Both the position numbers and the translations under genes were made by a program. From Verrucomicrobiota bacterium (GTDB lineage Bacteria > Chlamydiota > Chlamydiia > Chlamydiales > Rhabdochlamydiaceae), in NCBI GenBank assembly GCA_018239715.1, contig JAFEGW010000001.1:173684-234221 (forward strand): a DNA stretch of 60,538 nucleotides, written 5' to 3'. The notes under the pieces were generated by a model. It did no database searches. It was not told the origin of the DNA and saw only the letters and a list, made by a program, of their open reading frames with translations. The number at the start of each line of letters is the position of its first letter. Position 1 is the first letter of the stretch. This document shows, in pieces, positions 8,965-19,483 of this stretch.

Positions 8965-8988
8965 CCCTCCCATCTTTTGCTTCGCACT

Positions 8989-9009
8989 AGAAATAATTCA
9001 ATTATTTCT
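8989..9009. repeat. perfect palindrome upstream of autotransporter 1
   Basis: AGAAATAATT, a central C and AATTATTTCT form a perfect 10-bp dyad, 35 bases before the ATG at 9045. It could be an operator or a hairpin in the leader. Confidence 0.6.
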
Positions 9010-9044
9010 TTACTGTGAAAAAAAAGCCATTCCAAGGGACTTGT

Positions 9045-12000
9045 ATGCCTCTGCGCAAACTTTCTGCTCTCACGTTGTTCACACTTACTGCAGCGATGAT
9101 GCATGCTGCAAACCTCACATGGTCAGGCGCAGTCAATAATTTATGGACCAACCCGGGGAACTGGGTGGGCGGGGTTGCTCCGAATAACGGTGATTCTCTG
9201 CTATTTCCGGGCAATGCGACGAGCTTTACCAGCACGAATGATACGGGCACGATTCAGATCGCATCCATCACGATAGATTCCGCTACCGCTTATACGATCA
9301 GCGGTCAAAGCAACACCAATTTTATTGTCATGCAGGCCCCTACTCCTTCCATCACCATTAATCCTACGGTGGGGACCAATATAGCCCATAACATCAGCGC
9401 CATGATCCAATTAGGAGCCAATTTGGCGGTCAACCAACCTATCATCATCGGCGGACAGATCTCGGGTGCTATTTCTGAAAATTCCCCGGGGCTTTCCGTT
9501 ACTTACACGGGACCTCAAGTTTTTGTCCTCTCTGGGCCTAATACTTACACAGGTGGAACAATCATTAGTGCTGATTCTCTTCTTAATGGCACGACACAAA
9601 GCATTCCTGATGCCGGCGGAGCTACCATTGGAATGGGAGGCTTTCTAATTTTCGAGCAAAACTTCAGTGACACCTATTCAGGACCCATCACAGGAGCGGG
9701 AAGGCTTCTGGTCACATCACCGGGCTCAACTACCCAATCTATTACTCTTTCTAACAGTGGCAATAATTATGCAGGAATCACTGATATTGACGTAGGAACG
9801 ACCCTGATCGGCACTACCTCTACTATCCCCTCTAATCTTGGTGTTCAGTTTTTTGGTTCTGGAGCTTTCCTCAACTTCAATCAATTGTTCGCAGGCGCTT
9901 ACACTGCTCCCATCACAGGCGGAGGCTCTGTCGTCATTAGCGGAAATCGATTTTGCAATGTCACCCTTAGCAACGCCGGCAATACCTATTCAGGCGGAAC
10001 GACGATTACAACGGGAACTTTATCGGTAAGCGCGGATGCGAATATGGGAGCTTTGACGGCTCCTGTGAATTTAGGCTCTGCCTCTACAGATCTGCCAGTG
10101 CTTCAAGCGCTTGCAACTTTCGCAACTGGAAGACCGATCACTGTGAATGCAACACAGAGCACTATCGATCCTAATGGATTTACCCTCACTCATAATACCT
10201 CCAATGGCGGAGCAGCGACAGGAGCCGGAGGATTGATGATTGGACAAGCAGGTGGAGCTCCAGGAACGTTCGTACTTCAAGCTCCTTATTCCTATACGGG
10301 TGGCACGATCTTAGCTTCCGGGCAGCTGACCCTCTCTGGTCCTTCGGCGTCTTTGCCGGGTCCAGGTCCTGCTCCTAGAGGCGATCTCATTCTTCAAGAT
10401 GCGGCCAATATTTTCGATATGTCGGATCCCACCCTCGCAAGTAATACCGTTACAATCGGAAATCTTTTAGGTGAGGCAGGAGCGCAAGTCCTTCTAGGTT
10501 CTAATACGCTCGTCGTCACAAGTTCTGCCTTTAATACTTTTGCTAGTACGATCTCGGGACTGGGACAAGTGATTAAAACTGGACCAGCGACATGGGATAT
10601 ACAAGGGACAAATACTTATACGGGCGGAACACAGGTCAACCAAGGCATTTTAGAAATTACTGGAGCTGGTGTCATGGCCCCAGGACCCGTCTCTATTGCT
10701 GCGGGGGCAACGTTTGACATCGGCGGAGCTGCGGCTGCTCAAACCATTGGCAACTTAAGCGGCGCAGGAACTCTTGCTTTAGAAGCAAATAATCTCTTTC
10801 ATAATCCGACATCCGATACGAATTTTTCAGGGCAGATTACTAGCGACGGAAGCAGCGTTTTCACTCAAAATGCCAATCATACGCTCACATTATCAGGCAG
10901 CAGCAACAACTTACTTGGAAATGTCACCATAGCTCAAGGGTCTATTCAAGCCGGCATCGCGAATATCTTTCCTAATATCAATCTCTTGACCATTGCGGGC
11001 GGAGCTAGCTTCAATCTAAATGGATTCAACCAAACTATCGGCAATCTCTCAGGATCAGGCAATACTTTGCTGGGCGCCAATACATTGACTGTTACGATTT
11101 CAGCAGATACGACTTATAATGGCAATATTTCTGGAGCCGGCGGACAGATCATTAAAAATGGTTCTTCTACTTGGACTTTGGGGTCAGGCAACTCCTACAC
11201 GGGAGGCACAACTGTTAATAATGGTACAATCAAGTTAGGGACAGATAATGCCATCCCTAACGCAAGCTTAACCATCAACTCCCCCGGTGTTGTAGAATTA
11301 GATAACTTTTTACAAACTTTAGCAGTTCTCATGGGTGATGGATCCATTACAATGGGCGATGCTATTTTAGAAATTAACAGCAACACCACCGACTCCTCGT
11401 TTTCAGGGTCCATTACAGGACCATCAGGCCAGGTTGTTAAAGAGGGAATTGCAACACTCACCTTGTCAGGGAAAAACACCTTTGCGGATGGTCTCCTCGT
11501 CGATCAAGGAACGGTAAAACTGGGGGCCGATAATGCCATCTCTCCTCAATGTCCTGTAGATTTGATGGCAGGAACTACATTTGACATCAGTGCTACCTCT
11601 TTCCAATCTGTTGAAGCGGTCAATGAGAATGGAAACGTGATTTTGGGCGCTGCTCAACTCACGGTTAATCCCATTGTCAATTCGTTCTATGGTTATGTAG
11701 CCGGAGTACCAGGGATTATGAGCGGCACAGGCTCTCTAGTCTTAGCCGGGCCTTCGAACTATACGTTGCAAAGCAATAACACCTTTAGCGGTGGGACCAC
11801 TGTAAATGGTGGAACTTTAATCCTTAGTCCTTTTAACGGCGCTAATGCTCTTTTACCCACAGGAAATGTCACTGTCAACTCTCCCGGAAGCCTAGATATT
11901 AGCGGTGGTGTTAGCCAAACCGTGGGGGCCCTCACAGGTAACGGAAATGTTACGGTCGAAGCGGGAGCTCTTTTGACAGTTCAGCCGGTTGCACCTACGA

Positions 12001-14285
12001 CATTTTCAGGAAGCATTAGCGGGCAAGGAGCTGTCACTGTAGGAGGAAGTTCTACCTTTATATTACAAGGTCCGAATACCTTCACAGGTGGAACCACTCT
12101 TGCAGACACCGTAACACTTCAACTATCCACCGCCGCCGCCCTGCTACCTGGCCCGGGGGTTTCTCCTAGTGGAGATATACTTCTAGGGGCTGGCACCACT
12201 TTTGATATGTCAAGCACCGGAGTTTCTCCTCAATCCGTTGGTAACTTCTCAGGCAGCGGCAATTCTCTATTAGGTGCAAATACACTCACTGTCACGATCA
12301 CAAACCCCGAGACTTATAACGGTACTTTTTCCGGAAGCGGGGGTAAGATCATTAAAAGCGGCGCTGCAACATGGACATTAGGAGGAATAAGTTCTTTTGC
12401 GGGGGAATTGCATGTAGAGCAAGGAACTGTACAGCCCACAGCTACCGATATTATGCCGAACCTCGGACTGCTCCACATCAGCAGCGGAGCGACCTTTGAT
12501 TTAAACATGTTCGATCAAAAGATGGGCGATCTCGAAGGTGGAGGAACCTTGAACTTGACGGACAATAAGTTCTCGAACCACTCTCAATCCGACCGTACTT
12601 TCTCGGGTGTTATTCAAGGCTCTAATTTATCTAGATTTAATCATCACGGCAAACATATATTAACCTTGTCAGGCGTGAGCACCACAACGGGCGATTTCGA
12701 GATTGTAGAAGGAACAGTCAAAGTCGATGCCGGAGCCGTTGTTCCGGCTCATTTCACAGTCGATGCTTCCGGAAGACTCCGAGGCAAAGGCACCGTGGCA
12801 TCGGTACAAAATTTCGGAAGGGTCGAGCCCGGCGCTTCAATCGGCACCTTATTTATCAACCCCGGCCCTTATAATGAAGCGGGCACCTTGCAAATCGAAG
12901 TCAATGACCTCGGACAAGCTTCATCCATAGATGTGACAGGCAATATCAACATCAGCGGAGGAACGACCCTCAAACTCGTCCCCGATTTGGGCTCTTATAC
13001 AAACCCCATCACTTATACGGTTGCCACCTTCACCGGAACTCGCACAGGAACTTATTCTAATGTCGTCACTTCATTAGCCAATCGATTTAACGTCAGCGTT
13101 ATTTATAACCCCAATGATATCCAGGTTGCTCTGGGTGTAACTCCCTTCTCCATCATCATCACAGGGGGCAACGCGGGAGCTGCCTCCCATTGTATCGAAT
13201 CTATCCCTCATGGCCATGGGACCGATGGGCTCGTCGTCATCAATTCCCTCGAAGTCCTCAGCGATGACTTGATGGCCCTGCGTGATGCCTTTAATCAATT
13301 GCAGCCATCGCAATATGCCGCTCTAGCCCTTGCTCAAGAAAACAACGATATTTTAATCCGCTCGGCTTTGACTCAAAGATCCTTTTACCGCTGCGCAAAA
13401 GAAGAAACAACTGAAAACCGGCAGCAAGCTTCTCCTGTGGAAGAAACTACTCGAAAAGGGAGCCTATGGTTTGAGCCCCTCGGGAAGTACGCCCATCAAA
13501 ATCATCAGCAGCAGAATATCGGCTATCATGCAGCCACAGGCGGTGCGCTGCTAGGAGCCGATTATCAAATTCTAAACAGTCTTTTCATGGGCGGTGCTGT
13601 CGGCTATACCTTTACTGGTCTCGATTGGCTGCGGTCTGCGGGCAAAGCTGATATCCGCAGCTACTATGGCGCTCTTTATGGAGCCTGGTCTTGCGAAAGA
13701 GTTTTCGTCGATGCCTCCATTATCGGCGCTTATAACCATTATGATGCCTCCCGTTTTATTCATTTTCCTGGCATCCACCGCCGTGCCAATAATGAACATA
13801 ATGGATACCAGATCGCAGAATCTCTCGGCACCGGCCTCTACTTTCATCCGTGGGCTTTTGACGTAGAGCCTTTTGCCCGCGCTGATTATATCTTCTTACA
13901 CCAAAGCGGCTTCACAGAACACGGCGCTAAAAGCGTCGACCTCCAAGTCGAATCGGCAGATTCCCGCTATATCCGCACTGACCTCGGAGTGAAAGCCTCC
14001 CGCTGCTTTAAGACGTCGAAGGTCAAATACATCCCCTACTTTAAAATGAGCTGGGTCTGGGAAAAGCAGCTAGACGGCGCCCATTTTGAATCGAGCTTCA
14101 AAGCTACTTCTTGCACCTTCAAAGTGACAGGCCTCCGTCCTGTCCGAAGCTTGATCGCTCCTAGCCTTGGAATTTCCCTTTTGACTTTCGATGACGCTTT
14201 CTCTTTTGAATTCCACGACGATGTCGAAGTCGGCAAAAACTTCTGGGAAAACCGGGCTTATTTAAATTTCAGCTATCGGTATTAA
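9045..14285 (+). CDS. giant autotransporter adhesin with PATR repeats (type Va secretion), copy 1
   Basis: The start is the ATG at 9045, which has AAGGGA five bases upstream. A GTG ten codons earlier gives a worse signal peptide. The 1746-residue product begins with a signal peptide (RKLSALTLFTLTAAMMHA) followed by a NLTWSG...W...NW..G..P motif common in large autotransporters. The passenger (to about residue 1380) is a predicted beta-helix. It has at least eight passenger-associated repeats of the type NTYTGGT..N.GTL.LG. A linker with IEVND and FRDAFNQLQP-like text leads to a C-terminal beta-barrel (about residues 1480-1746) ending ENRAYLNFSYRY with a terminal aromatic. The barrel closely resembles that of the next gene, so the two are paralogues. 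It is probably exposed on the outer membrane as adhesin or coat. Few Pmp-type GGAI/FxxN repeats are seen. Confidence 0.9.
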   Translation: MPLRKLSALTLFTLTAAMMHAANLTWSGAVNNLWTNPGNWVGGVAPNNGDSLLFPGNATSFTSTNDTGTIQIASITIDSATAYTISGQSNTNFIVMQAPTPSITINPTVGTNIAHNISAMIQLGANLAVNQPIIIGGQISGAISENSPGLSVTYTGPQVFVLSGPNTYTGGTIISADSLLNGTTQSIPDAGGATIGMGGFLIFEQNFSDTYSGPITGAGRLLVTSPGSTTQSITLSNSGNNYAGITDIDVGTTLIGTTSTIPSNLGVQFFGSGAFLNFNQLFAGAYTAPITGGGSVVISGNRFCNVTLSNAGNTYSGGTTITTGTLSVSADANMGALTAPVNLGSASTDLPVLQALATFATGRPITVNATQSTIDPNGFTLTHNTSNGGAATGAGGLMIGQAGGAPGTFVLQAPYSYTGGTILASGQLTLSGPSASLPGPGPAPRGDLILQDAANIFDMSDPTLASNTVTIGNLLGEAGAQVLLGSNTLVVTSSAFNTFASTISGLGQVIKTGPATWDIQGTNTYTGGTQVNQGILEITGAGVMAPGPVSIAAGATFDIGGAAAAQTIGNLSGAGTLALEANNLFHNPTSDTNFSGQITSDGSSVFTQNANHTLTLSGSSNNLLGNVTIAQGSIQAGIANIFPNINLLTIAGGASFNLNGFNQTIGNLSGSGNTLLGANTLTVTISADTTYNGNISGAGGQIIKNGSSTWTLGSGNSYTGGTTVNNGTIKLGTDNAIPNASLTINSPGVVELDNFLQTLAVLMGDGSITMGDAILEINSNTTDSSFSGSITGPSGQVVKEGIATLTLSGKNTFADGLLVDQGTVKLGADNAISPQCPVDLMAGTTFDISATSFQSVEAVNENGNVILGAAQLTVNPIVNSFYGYVAGVPGIMSGTGSLVLAGPSNYTLQSNNTFSGGTTVNGGTLILSPFNGANALLPTGNVTVNSPGSLDISGGVSQTVGALTGNGNVTVEAGALLTVQPVAPTTFSGSISGQGAVTVGGSSTFILQGPNTFTGGTTLADTVTLQLSTAAALLPGPGVSPSGDILLGAGTTFDMSSTGVSPQSVGNFSGSGNSLLGANTLTVTITNPETYNGTFSGSGGKIIKSGAATWTLGGISSFAGELHVEQGTVQPTATDIMPNLGLLHISSGATFDLNMFDQKMGDLEGGGTLNLTDNKFSNHSQSDRTFSGVIQGSNLSRFNHHGKHILTLSGVSTTTGDFEIVEGTVKVDAGAVVPAHFTVDASGRLRGKGTVASVQNFGRVEPGASIGTLFINPGPYNEAGTLQIEVNDLGQASSIDVTGNINISGGTTLKLVPDLGSYTNPITYTVATFTGTRTGTYSNVVTSLANRFNVSVIYNPNDIQVALGVTPFSIIITGGNAGAASHCIESIPHGHGTDGLVVINSLEVLSDDLMALRDAFNQLQPSQYAALALAQENNDILIRSALTQRSFYRCAKEETTENRQQASPVEETTRKGSLWFEPLGKYAHQNHQQQNIGYHAATGGALLGADYQILNSLFMGGAVGYTFTGLDWLRSAGKADIRSYYGALYGAWSCERVFVDASIIGAYNHYDASRFIHFPGIHRRANNEHNGYQIAESLGTGLYFHPWAFDVEPFARADYIFLHQSGFTEHGAKSVDLQVESADSRYIRTDLGVKASRCFKTSKVKYIPYFKMSWVWEKQLDGAHFESSFKATSCTFKVTGLRPVRSLIAPSLGISLLTFDDAFSFEFHDDVEVGKNFWENRAYLNFSYRY

Positions 14286-14304
14286 ACTGAGCTCAAAACA
14301 TTCT

Positions 14305-14333
14305 TTGACTTATTCTTTTCTTTGCTTTATGCA
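14305..14333 (+). promoter_or_regulatory. predicted promoter for autotransporter 2
   Basis: TTGACT, 17 bases, TATGCA. The TATGCA overlaps an imperfect TTTTCTTTGC/GCAAAAGAAAA hairpin, so the same region might also end transcription of the first autotransporter. The leader carries AAAGGA 7 bases before the ATG at 14360. Confidence 0.5.
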
Positions 14334-14359
14334 AAAGAAAAAAAGCCAAAGGATTTTTT

Positions 14360-17300
14360 ATGAAAAAAAGTTGTTCTTTCCCTACTTTCTCAGAGCTTAA
14401 ACCTCACTTGTTGAAAATGGCGTTTTCGTCCACGCTGCTTTTTACCAGCGGAGCTTGGGCGACTAATTATAATGTCACCTCGAATGCCGACAGCGGCGCT
14501 AGCACTCTCCGGGCTGCGATCACCGCCTATAATGCAGCACCGACAAGCTCGGATAACATTACCATCACTCTTCCCATTAACTCCATCATCACCTTAGCCA
14601 GCAGCCTGCCTCCTCTGAATGGAGGTTCTGGCAATGCCCTCACTATCGATGCGACAGCTGCACCAAACCTTATCATCCAGGGCAACAACTTATATCAACC
14701 CTTTTTCGTGAACTCTGGAAATGTCTCGGTTGTTGGAAACTCTTCAAACCCTGTGTCTATTATCAACGGTAGGTCCACGGGCGCCACAGGGGGTGCTGGA
14801 GTCGGCGGAGGCGGCGGCGGTGGAGGCTCGGCCGGAGGGGGAGCCATCTTCATTAATGAAAACACTCATGTATCTATTTCAAATTGCACCCTTTCCGGCA
14901 ATCAAGCCCTAGGCGGAACCGGAGGCGCAGGGGGACAAGTTCCACCTAGTATGGGAGGTGCGGGCGGCGGCGGCGCAGGCAGTTTCGGCGGTGGCGTGGG
15001 CGGTGCTGGAGGAACTCTTCTCTCTGGCGGCGGTGGCGGTGGTGGTGGATATCCCGGCGGAGGAGCTGGAGGAGCCGGTGGCGATCCCACTGGAACCGCA
15101 GGTGGAAATAATACTCTTTTTGCTGGTGGCGGGGGCGGAGGCGGTACTGGCGATGTAGGTCCGGCAGCAGCAGGAGGTACGGGTTACCTTTTTAGTTTTG
15201 GAGGGGCTGGAGGTACTACAAGCAGTCGTGAAAGTCCAGGAACAGGTCTTGGCGGCGGCGGCGGCGGCGGTGGCCATGATGGTTCAATTGGAATGAAGGT
15301 ATTCCCAGGAGGAACCTTTGGCGGCGGCGGCGGCGGTGGTGGAGTCGACTCGACCCTCACTGATGGCGGAGATGGGGGATTAGGTGCAGGTGGCGGGGGC
15401 GGAAACAGCGTCAACTCTGGAAAAGGTGGCACCGGAGGTGTTGGAGGCGGCGGCGGTGGCGGCGGAGGTACGACTGGTGTAGGAGGCTCTTCTCTTTTCT
15501 CAGGGGGAACCGGGGGAAATGGAGGAATAGTCGGCGGTAATCATGCGGCAGGCGGCGGCGGTGGAGGCTCAGCACTGGGTGGTACAATCTTTGTTCATCA
15601 AACTGGAACTTTCACAATTGGAGATAATTCCGTAATTACAGGAGGATCTGTCATAGGAGGAACAGGTGGGGCTGCTCCAGGAGGAAGCACAGCAGGACCT
15701 GGTGGGACGGGCGGTGCTCTGGGACAGCAAATTTTTATGCTACAAGGTGGAACGCTCAACTACAATAGCTCTACCAATATGACCCTGGCAAATCCCATTC
15801 AAGGTGATGGCGGAGCGGCTGGAGGAACAGGCGGGGGAGTTGTTGTCAACGGACCGGGATCTCTTACACTCAACGGAACTAATACCTACGGTGGAACCAC
15901 GACGATCAATGGAGGAACTTTTGCACTTGCAGCTGGCGCCTCTGTCACTGCACCCATTACTTTTAATGGAGGAACTTTAGATCTTAGTGCAAATGGAGGT
16001 TCGGTGACTCTGAACAATCTTAGCGGAAGCGCCTCCTCTACAATTATTCTGGGAAATACCGATTTGGTCGCGAATGAAGCTCAAGATACGACATTCGCTG
16101 GAACCATTTCAGGTACTGGCAGTTCAATTTTGACTATCCAAGGAACGAACACTCTTTCTCTACTAGGAACTGGCAACACTTACGGCGGCGGAACAACCAT
16201 TGCAGGGACTTCCACCTGTGCCATTGCCGATAATGGAAGTCTTGGAGCTGACGGATCGACTGTGACATTTGGTTCTACAAGCTCAGATGATACGACACTG
16301 CAAATTGGAGCAACATCTCTCACTGAGACTTTGGGATCAACTGTGACTTTTAATAAAAATATGGCTCTCGATGGAAAAGGTCATATTAACATGCAATCAA
16401 ACAACGTGACTCATACACGTGGGACCAGTGGTGCCAATCGATTAGAAGTAAGGGCGAGAGATGCGCGTATACTTCCTCAAATGGCAGTCCGAGGCACTTG
16501 GGCACATACAGGCGGAACCGTACTAACACGCAATCCTGCCCTTACTGGCGATGATGGCGTGGGACCTAATCTTATCCTGCAAGGCAGCATGGCAACCCTC
16601 CCTACAAATGGCGATTTGACGATGGACGTCAACACGAACTTCGATATGTCGGATCCAACTATCCCTGGTGCTGCTCAAAATCTGGGCAATTTAAATGGAG
16701 CAGGAGCCATCCAACTAGGGTCGAATACCCTCAATCTTACCCTCACTGCCGATGCGGAGTACGATGGCGATATCAGTGATAGTGCTTCCATCACCGGCAT
16801 TACAGGTGGTAGGGTAGTTATCGATAGTAGCTCCTCCTCTGCCAAAGGCATGATACTCGCAGGAACCAATACCCACACAGGGGGAACAGCACTCAGAACT
16901 GTCGCCTTAAAGTTTTGTCGAGATGTCAACCTCGGAGGTCCTAACGTCGCTCTCCAGATGGGTGTCGCTGCTGCGGATTTACCTGAATTAGATGCACTCT
17001 GCAATCAAGTGACGATGTCGCGCGCAGCCAATTTAGTCGCGGATAAAAACGTCATTGGACTCGCCGGAAACGAGCTAATCCACGATGGTAGCCTTGCGAC
17101 AACAGGCGTTGGAAAATTACATATCACAGGTATAAATCCTGTTTTAGACGCAGTCGGCGGAATTTACCATGTTAAAGCTCCGATGCAGCATACCGGAGGG
17201 ACCTCTGTAGAAGGAGGAACTCTCCTCATGGATGGGCCTAATGCGACTGTACCTATTGGTAAGGACATCTCCCTTTCTGCAGGAGTCGCCTGGGATATTT

Positions 17301-19477
17301 CTCCTGCTTTAACTGCAAAGCAATCTGTCGCCGCCCTCACAGGATTAGGAAGAGCCCAGATTGACGGAAATGAAATTGAAGTAAATCCTGCAGCCGACGC
17401 TATCTTCGATGGCCCTATCCGTGGTTCGCGAGGAAGAATCCGCAAAAGCGGCACGAATAAATGGTCCTTATCCAATACACACACTTATGATGGAGGCACC
17501 TTCATCGATGATGGAAAACTCGCCATTATCAACAATGGGCTTCTCCCTCCTACAGGTGATATGAATATTGGAAGCAATTCCGTTGAAGGAAACGTCGAAG
17601 TTGCAAATCCTATTTTAGATATTTCAGCTGCTAATTTAGATCAGACTGTGGGTTCACTGAGTGGAAATGGCAGCCTTGCTTTAGGTAATACACGCCGGAT
17701 GACAGTAGCCGCTTTAAAAGATTCCCTTTATGAGGGAGAAATCTCTGGAGGACCCAATTCTTATCTCACAAAAGAGGGACTTAGAGATTTGCGTTTATCA
17801 GGAATTAGTACGGCAACGGGAACAGTGGAAGTGAACCATGGAAGGTTGATCATCGATCCGACAGGAGATACACATACTGCTCGCACAAAGGTCAATCCTG
17901 CAGGAACTTTGAAAGGAACTGGAAGAGTTGGGCATGTCCAGAACACGGGCTTCGTCGTCCCAGGAAAATCGATTGGAACGTTGACCACCGGGGATTATGA
18001 AGAAACAGGCACTCTGCAAATCGAAGTCAATCCCACTCAAAACTCGGTGCTCGCTGTTAGTGGTAACATGACGATCAATCCAGGGTCTACTCTGCAAATC
18101 GCACCCGATCCCGGAGCTTACGCTTCGACACAGACATATACTGTTGTGACCGTGACAGGCACTGGCACAGGAACCTATTCGTCGGTAACTTCCACCAACC
18201 CTTTTCGTTTCAAACCCACGGCCATTTACAATGGCTTTGCTCTCGCAGACGTCGGCCTAGTTGACCCGTTCATTCAGATCGTTCTTGATGTCGTTCCTTT
18301 TGCTAATATTATTAAAGGGGGCAATGCCGGAGCTGTGGCAAAATGTTTCGATACATTGTCTGTTAATTCCTGCAGCGATATTGGAACAGTCATACAGGTG
18401 CTTGACAATATGAGCTGTACTTGCAGTCTCGGTGAACTGCGAGAAGCTTTCAATGAAATGCAGCCTTCGCAATTCGGAGCCCTTGCTCTTGCTCAGGAAA
18501 ATAACGATATTCTCGTCCGAGCCGCTATTACTCACCGCTTGGATCAAGTCTATCCGATCCCATGCGAAGAGCAGCAAGCTACTCCTGCCCAACAGCCAGG
18601 CTATTATCAAAATACCACGGGAAGCACCCAAGAAGCAAAGCAGCCTGCTAAGAAAGGCCATGTCTGGTTTGCGCCCATGGGCAAATACGCAAATCAAGGC
18701 AACCAGCAGCATAATCCTGGCTACCACCAAGCTTCAGGCGGAGCTCTCTTAGGAACTGATTACGAGATCTCCGATAGCGGTTATTTAGGAACCGCGATTG
18801 CTTACACCTTTACCGATCTCGACTTGAAAAAGTCCTCGGGTGAAGCTGATATCAACAGCTATTACGGCACGGTGTACGGAAACTGGTTCAGCAAACGCGT
18901 GTTTATCGATGCTGCTTTTATTGCCGCCTATAACCACTACCATGCGAAGCGCCATATAGAGTTTATCGACCGCACAGCGCGCAATGGACATAACGGCTAT
19001 CAGCTCGCTGGCTCTTTAGGCACAGGGATGCTCTTCACTCCCGGCCATTACCAGATTCAGCCGTTTGCTCGTGCAGACTATGTCTATTTGCATCAAGGCT
19101 CTTATAAAGAGCATGGCGCCCGATGCCTGAATCTTAAAATTGAGGAAAAAAACTCCCAATATATCCGCACGGATCTCGGCGTCAAAGTCGCCTACTGCTA
19201 CAAAAGCGAGAAGCTGAAGTATGTTCCTTACTTCAAAGCTAGCTGGATTTGGGAAAAACAAATCGATGAAGCCCATTTAAAGGCTCATTTCTTAGGAAGC
19301 GACTGTAATTTTACAGTCACCGGCCTTGCTCCCCACCGCAGCCTGTTTGCTCCTAGCATAGGCATTACCATCCTGGCCCATGAAGAGGCCCTCTCGGTGG
19401 CGATCCAATACGATGCAGAAGTCGGTCATCGGTTCTGGGAAAACCGGGCTTATCTGAATCTCGGCTTCAGATATTAA
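14360..19477 (+). CDS. giant autotransporter adhesin with glycine-rich passenger, copy 2
   Basis: This 1705-residue protein has a signal peptide (about residues 15-35, FSSTLLFTSGAWA). A beta-helix-like N-terminal part follows (NYNVTSNADSGASTLRAAI), then an extreme glycine tract (about 142-410) interrupted by GGGAIFI and ISNCTLSGNQA. After that come passenger repeats (NTYGGTTTINGGTF) and a C-terminal barrel from about 1430 to 1705 ending ENRAYLNLGFRY. Linker and barrel align closely with the upstream copy: KG.VWF.P.GKYA.Q, SGGALLGTDYEI, SYYG..YG.W...RVF. The passengers differ, which suggests duplication followed by divergence of the exposed part. It has its own promoter and ends at a strong terminator. 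Confidence 0.9.
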   Translation: MKKSCSFPTFSELKPHLLKMAFSSTLLFTSGAWATNYNVTSNADSGASTLRAAITAYNAAPTSSDNITITLPINSIITLASSLPPLNGGSGNALTIDATAAPNLIIQGNNLYQPFFVNSGNVSVVGNSSNPVSIINGRSTGATGGAGVGGGGGGGGSAGGGAIFINENTHVSISNCTLSGNQALGGTGGAGGQVPPSMGGAGGGGAGSFGGGVGGAGGTLLSGGGGGGGGYPGGGAGGAGGDPTGTAGGNNTLFAGGGGGGGTGDVGPAAAGGTGYLFSFGGAGGTTSSRESPGTGLGGGGGGGGHDGSIGMKVFPGGTFGGGGGGGGVDSTLTDGGDGGLGAGGGGGNSVNSGKGGTGGVGGGGGGGGGTTGVGGSSLFSGGTGGNGGIVGGNHAAGGGGGGSALGGTIFVHQTGTFTIGDNSVITGGSVIGGTGGAAPGGSTAGPGGTGGALGQQIFMLQGGTLNYNSSTNMTLANPIQGDGGAAGGTGGGVVVNGPGSLTLNGTNTYGGTTTINGGTFALAAGASVTAPITFNGGTLDLSANGGSVTLNNLSGSASSTIILGNTDLVANEAQDTTFAGTISGTGSSILTIQGTNTLSLLGTGNTYGGGTTIAGTSTCAIADNGSLGADGSTVTFGSTSSDDTTLQIGATSLTETLGSTVTFNKNMALDGKGHINMQSNNVTHTRGTSGANRLEVRARDARILPQMAVRGTWAHTGGTVLTRNPALTGDDGVGPNLILQGSMATLPTNGDLTMDVNTNFDMSDPTIPGAAQNLGNLNGAGAIQLGSNTLNLTLTADAEYDGDISDSASITGITGGRVVIDSSSSSAKGMILAGTNTHTGGTALRTVALKFCRDVNLGGPNVALQMGVAAADLPELDALCNQVTMSRAANLVADKNVIGLAGNELIHDGSLATTGVGKLHITGINPVLDAVGGIYHVKAPMQHTGGTSVEGGTLLMDGPNATVPIGKDISLSAGVAWDISPALTAKQSVAALTGLGRAQIDGNEIEVNPAADAIFDGPIRGSRGRIRKSGTNKWSLSNTHTYDGGTFIDDGKLAIINNGLLPPTGDMNIGSNSVEGNVEVANPILDISAANLDQTVGSLSGNGSLALGNTRRMTVAALKDSLYEGEISGGPNSYLTKEGLRDLRLSGISTATGTVEVNHGRLIIDPTGDTHTARTKVNPAGTLKGTGRVGHVQNTGFVVPGKSIGTLTTGDYEETGTLQIEVNPTQNSVLAVSGNMTINPGSTLQIAPDPGAYASTQTYTVVTVTGTGTGTYSSVTSTNPFRFKPTAIYNGFALADVGLVDPFIQIVLDVVPFANIIKGGNAGAVAKCFDTLSVNSCSDIGTVIQVLDNMSCTCSLGELREAFNEMQPSQFGALALAQENNDILVRAAITHRLDQVYPIPCEEQQATPAQQPGYYQNTTGSTQEAKQPAKKGHVWFAPMGKYANQGNQQHNPGYHQASGGALLGTDYEISDSGYLGTAIAYTFTDLDLKKSSGEADINSYYGTVYGNWFSKRVFIDAAFIAAYNHYHAKRHIEFIDRTARNGHNGYQLAGSLGTGMLFTPGHYQIQPFARADYVYLHQGSYKEHGARCLNLKIEEKNSQYIRTDLGVKVAYCYKSEKLKYVPYFKASWIWEKQIDEAHLKAHFLGSDCNFTVTGLAPHRSLFAPSIGITILAHEEALSVAIQYDAEVGHRFWENRAYLNLGFRY
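14783..15588 (+). repeat. glycine-codon (GGN) low-complexity tract in autotransporter 2
   Basis: About 270 codons are dominated by Gly, with runs of six to nine consecutive GGN codons, for example near 14800, 15030, 15252, 15320 and 15448. The longest pure GGC runs span five codons. Because the unit is 3 bases, slippage would change length without shifting the frame. Confidence 0.85.
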
Positions 19478-19483
19478 TCTTTT

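Noticed and set aside
9015-9044. GTG start ten codons upstream of autotransporter 1
   Set aside because: The ATG at 9045 has AAGGGA at the right distance and gives a better signal peptide.
14902-15432. Poly-proline and poly-serine/threonine frames on the minus strand
   Set aside because: They are complements of the glycine codons of autotransporter 2 and have no start signal or homology.
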